From contig JALOAD010000110.1 in assembly GCA_023228995.1 (NCBI GenBank), forward strand, positions 1-5,121: 5,121 nt of DNA, read 5' to 3'. The translations under genes were made by a program, and so were the position numbers. Positions 4,951-5,121 of the stretch are shown here, one piece after another. The notes beneath the pieces are model-generated. The model made no database searches, was not told the DNA's origin, and saw nothing but the letters and a program-made list of their open reading frames with translations. Positions within the stretch are counted from its first letter, which is position 1. The number at the start of each line of letters is the position of its first letter. This DNA is from JALOAD01 sp023228995 [NCBI: Candidatus Muiribacterium halophilum]. GTDB taxonomy: Bacteria; Muiribacteriota; Muiribacteriia; Muiribacteriales.

Positions 4951-4977
4951 TGGAATATCTTCATTTTTTAAAAGCAT

Positions 4978-5005
4978 ATCATAAAGAGATAAACTAAAGT
5001 GTCAA
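4978..5005 (-). promoter_or_regulatory. Strong promoter for the leftward cargo gene
   Basis: On the minus strand, TTGACA (5000-5005), a 16-bp spacer and TATGAT (4978-4983) give a near-consensus sigma70 promoter. The start would be near 4971, downstream of the ATG at 4977 and upstream of the ATG at 4950. The -35 and part of the spacer lie inside the 91-bp inverted-repeat element, so that element may supply half of the promoter. Confidence 0.6.
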
Positions 5006-5080
5006 CGGCGGAGTTAAATTCGGCAGAAATTCGTAAAAAAAATTACGAATTGTAACCTTAAGCAACGAGGGTTTAGTTTA
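4990..5080. repeat. 91-bp element with 9-bp terminal inverted repeats and an internal hairpin
   Basis: TAAACTAAA at 4990-4998 and its exact complement TTTAGTTTA at 5072-5080 bound the element. Inside, AATTCGTAA 5028-5036 and TTACGAATT 5043-5051 form a perfect 9-bp stem with a six-A loop. The stretch 5000-5026 is richer in G+C than the flanking AT-rich DNA. Both strands carry short open frames here (about 17-23 codons), neither with a convincing start. The form is that of a miniature inverted-repeat element or dispersed intergenic repeat, or a structured RNA. No clear target-site duplication is visible at its ends. Confidence 0.5.
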
Positions 5081-5121
5081 CTCCTTTTATTGATTTTTTT
5101 GCTTTAAACTTATATAAGTCT
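5081..5121. other. Right edge of the window, no gene seen
   Basis: An AT-rich stretch. The minus strand has AAGGAG at 5081-5086, but it is followed only by a very short frame with a TTG start inside the 91-bp element, so it is not called. No copy of the tRNA 3' end is present. Confidence 0.5.

Noticed and set aside
4999-5053. Remnant of an IS200/IS605 TnpB C-terminus on the plus strand (VSTAELNSAEIRKKNYEL)
   Set aside because: The frame is only about 17 codons, with a stop just upstream and no zinc-finger or RuvC motifs. The likeness to TnpB tails is only impressionistic.
4996-5064. 23-codon minus-strand frame starting with TTG after an AAGGAG
   Set aside because: Spacing from the AAGGAG to the TTG is too long, the frame spans the internal inverted repeat, and it ends at the promoter of the cargo gene. 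A coding role is unsupported.
4990-5080. Retron msr-msd RNA, because of paired outer arms and an inner stem
   Set aside because: No reverse transcriptase gene is visible in the window and the inner hairpin is short. A retron would need the enzyme gene beside it, possibly beyond the right edge.

Overview
The window looks like the left end of a small integrated element in a low-GC bacterium, most likely a member of the Campylobacterota (Campylobacter/Arcobacter/Helicobacter group). The evidence is the strong AT bias, the style of the small proteins, and an N-terminal motif in the 3624-4289 protein that I associate with that phylum. No database search was possible, so the host call is an inference.

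Layout, left to right. A complete tRNA-Met(CAU) gene with encoded CCA (47-123, +) is followed 30 bp later by the stop codon of a 401-aa tyrosine recombinase (154-1359, -). This is the usual signature of an element integrated into the 3' end of a tRNA gene. Upstream of the integrase, on the same strand, lies an apparent operon. It is transcribed towards the tRNA in the order: 73-aa AlpA/HTH_17-like protein (3241-3462), a structured 128-nt gap, 210-aa unknown protein (2480-3112), 277-aa winged-helix replication-type protein (1636-2469), 75-aa excisionase-like protein (1412-1639), integrase. Spacings are tight in the middle of the operon: a stop codon sits inside the next ribosome binding site, and there is one ATGA overlap.

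A divergent control region (3463-3623) separates this operon from a rightward 221-aa gene with an N-terminal helix-turn-helix (3624-4289). The region holds a good sigma70-type promoter, a perfect 24-bp palindrome over the predicted transcription start, and repeated AGTTAA/TTAACT half-sites. This arrangement resembles the immunity/control region of phages and phage satellites: a divergent repressor-like gene opposite an activator/excisionase-like gene.

A convergent gene of unknown function (4306-4950 or 4977, -) follows, and has the position of cargo. Its promoter appears to be built partly from a 91-bp element at 4990-5080 that has perfect 9-bp terminal inverted repeats and an internal 9-bp hairpin, like a miniature dispersed repeat. 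The 221-aa and 223-aa genes are clearly more AT-rich than the integrase region, which suggests separate origins.

No capsid, terminase, tail or lysis gene and no conjugation gene is visible. With integrase, excisionase, replication and control genes only, the best description is the integration/replication/control module of a prophage, phage satellite (PICI-like) or other small integrative element. No second copy of the tRNA 3' end is seen, so the right end of the element, and any packaging or defence genes, lie outside the window.
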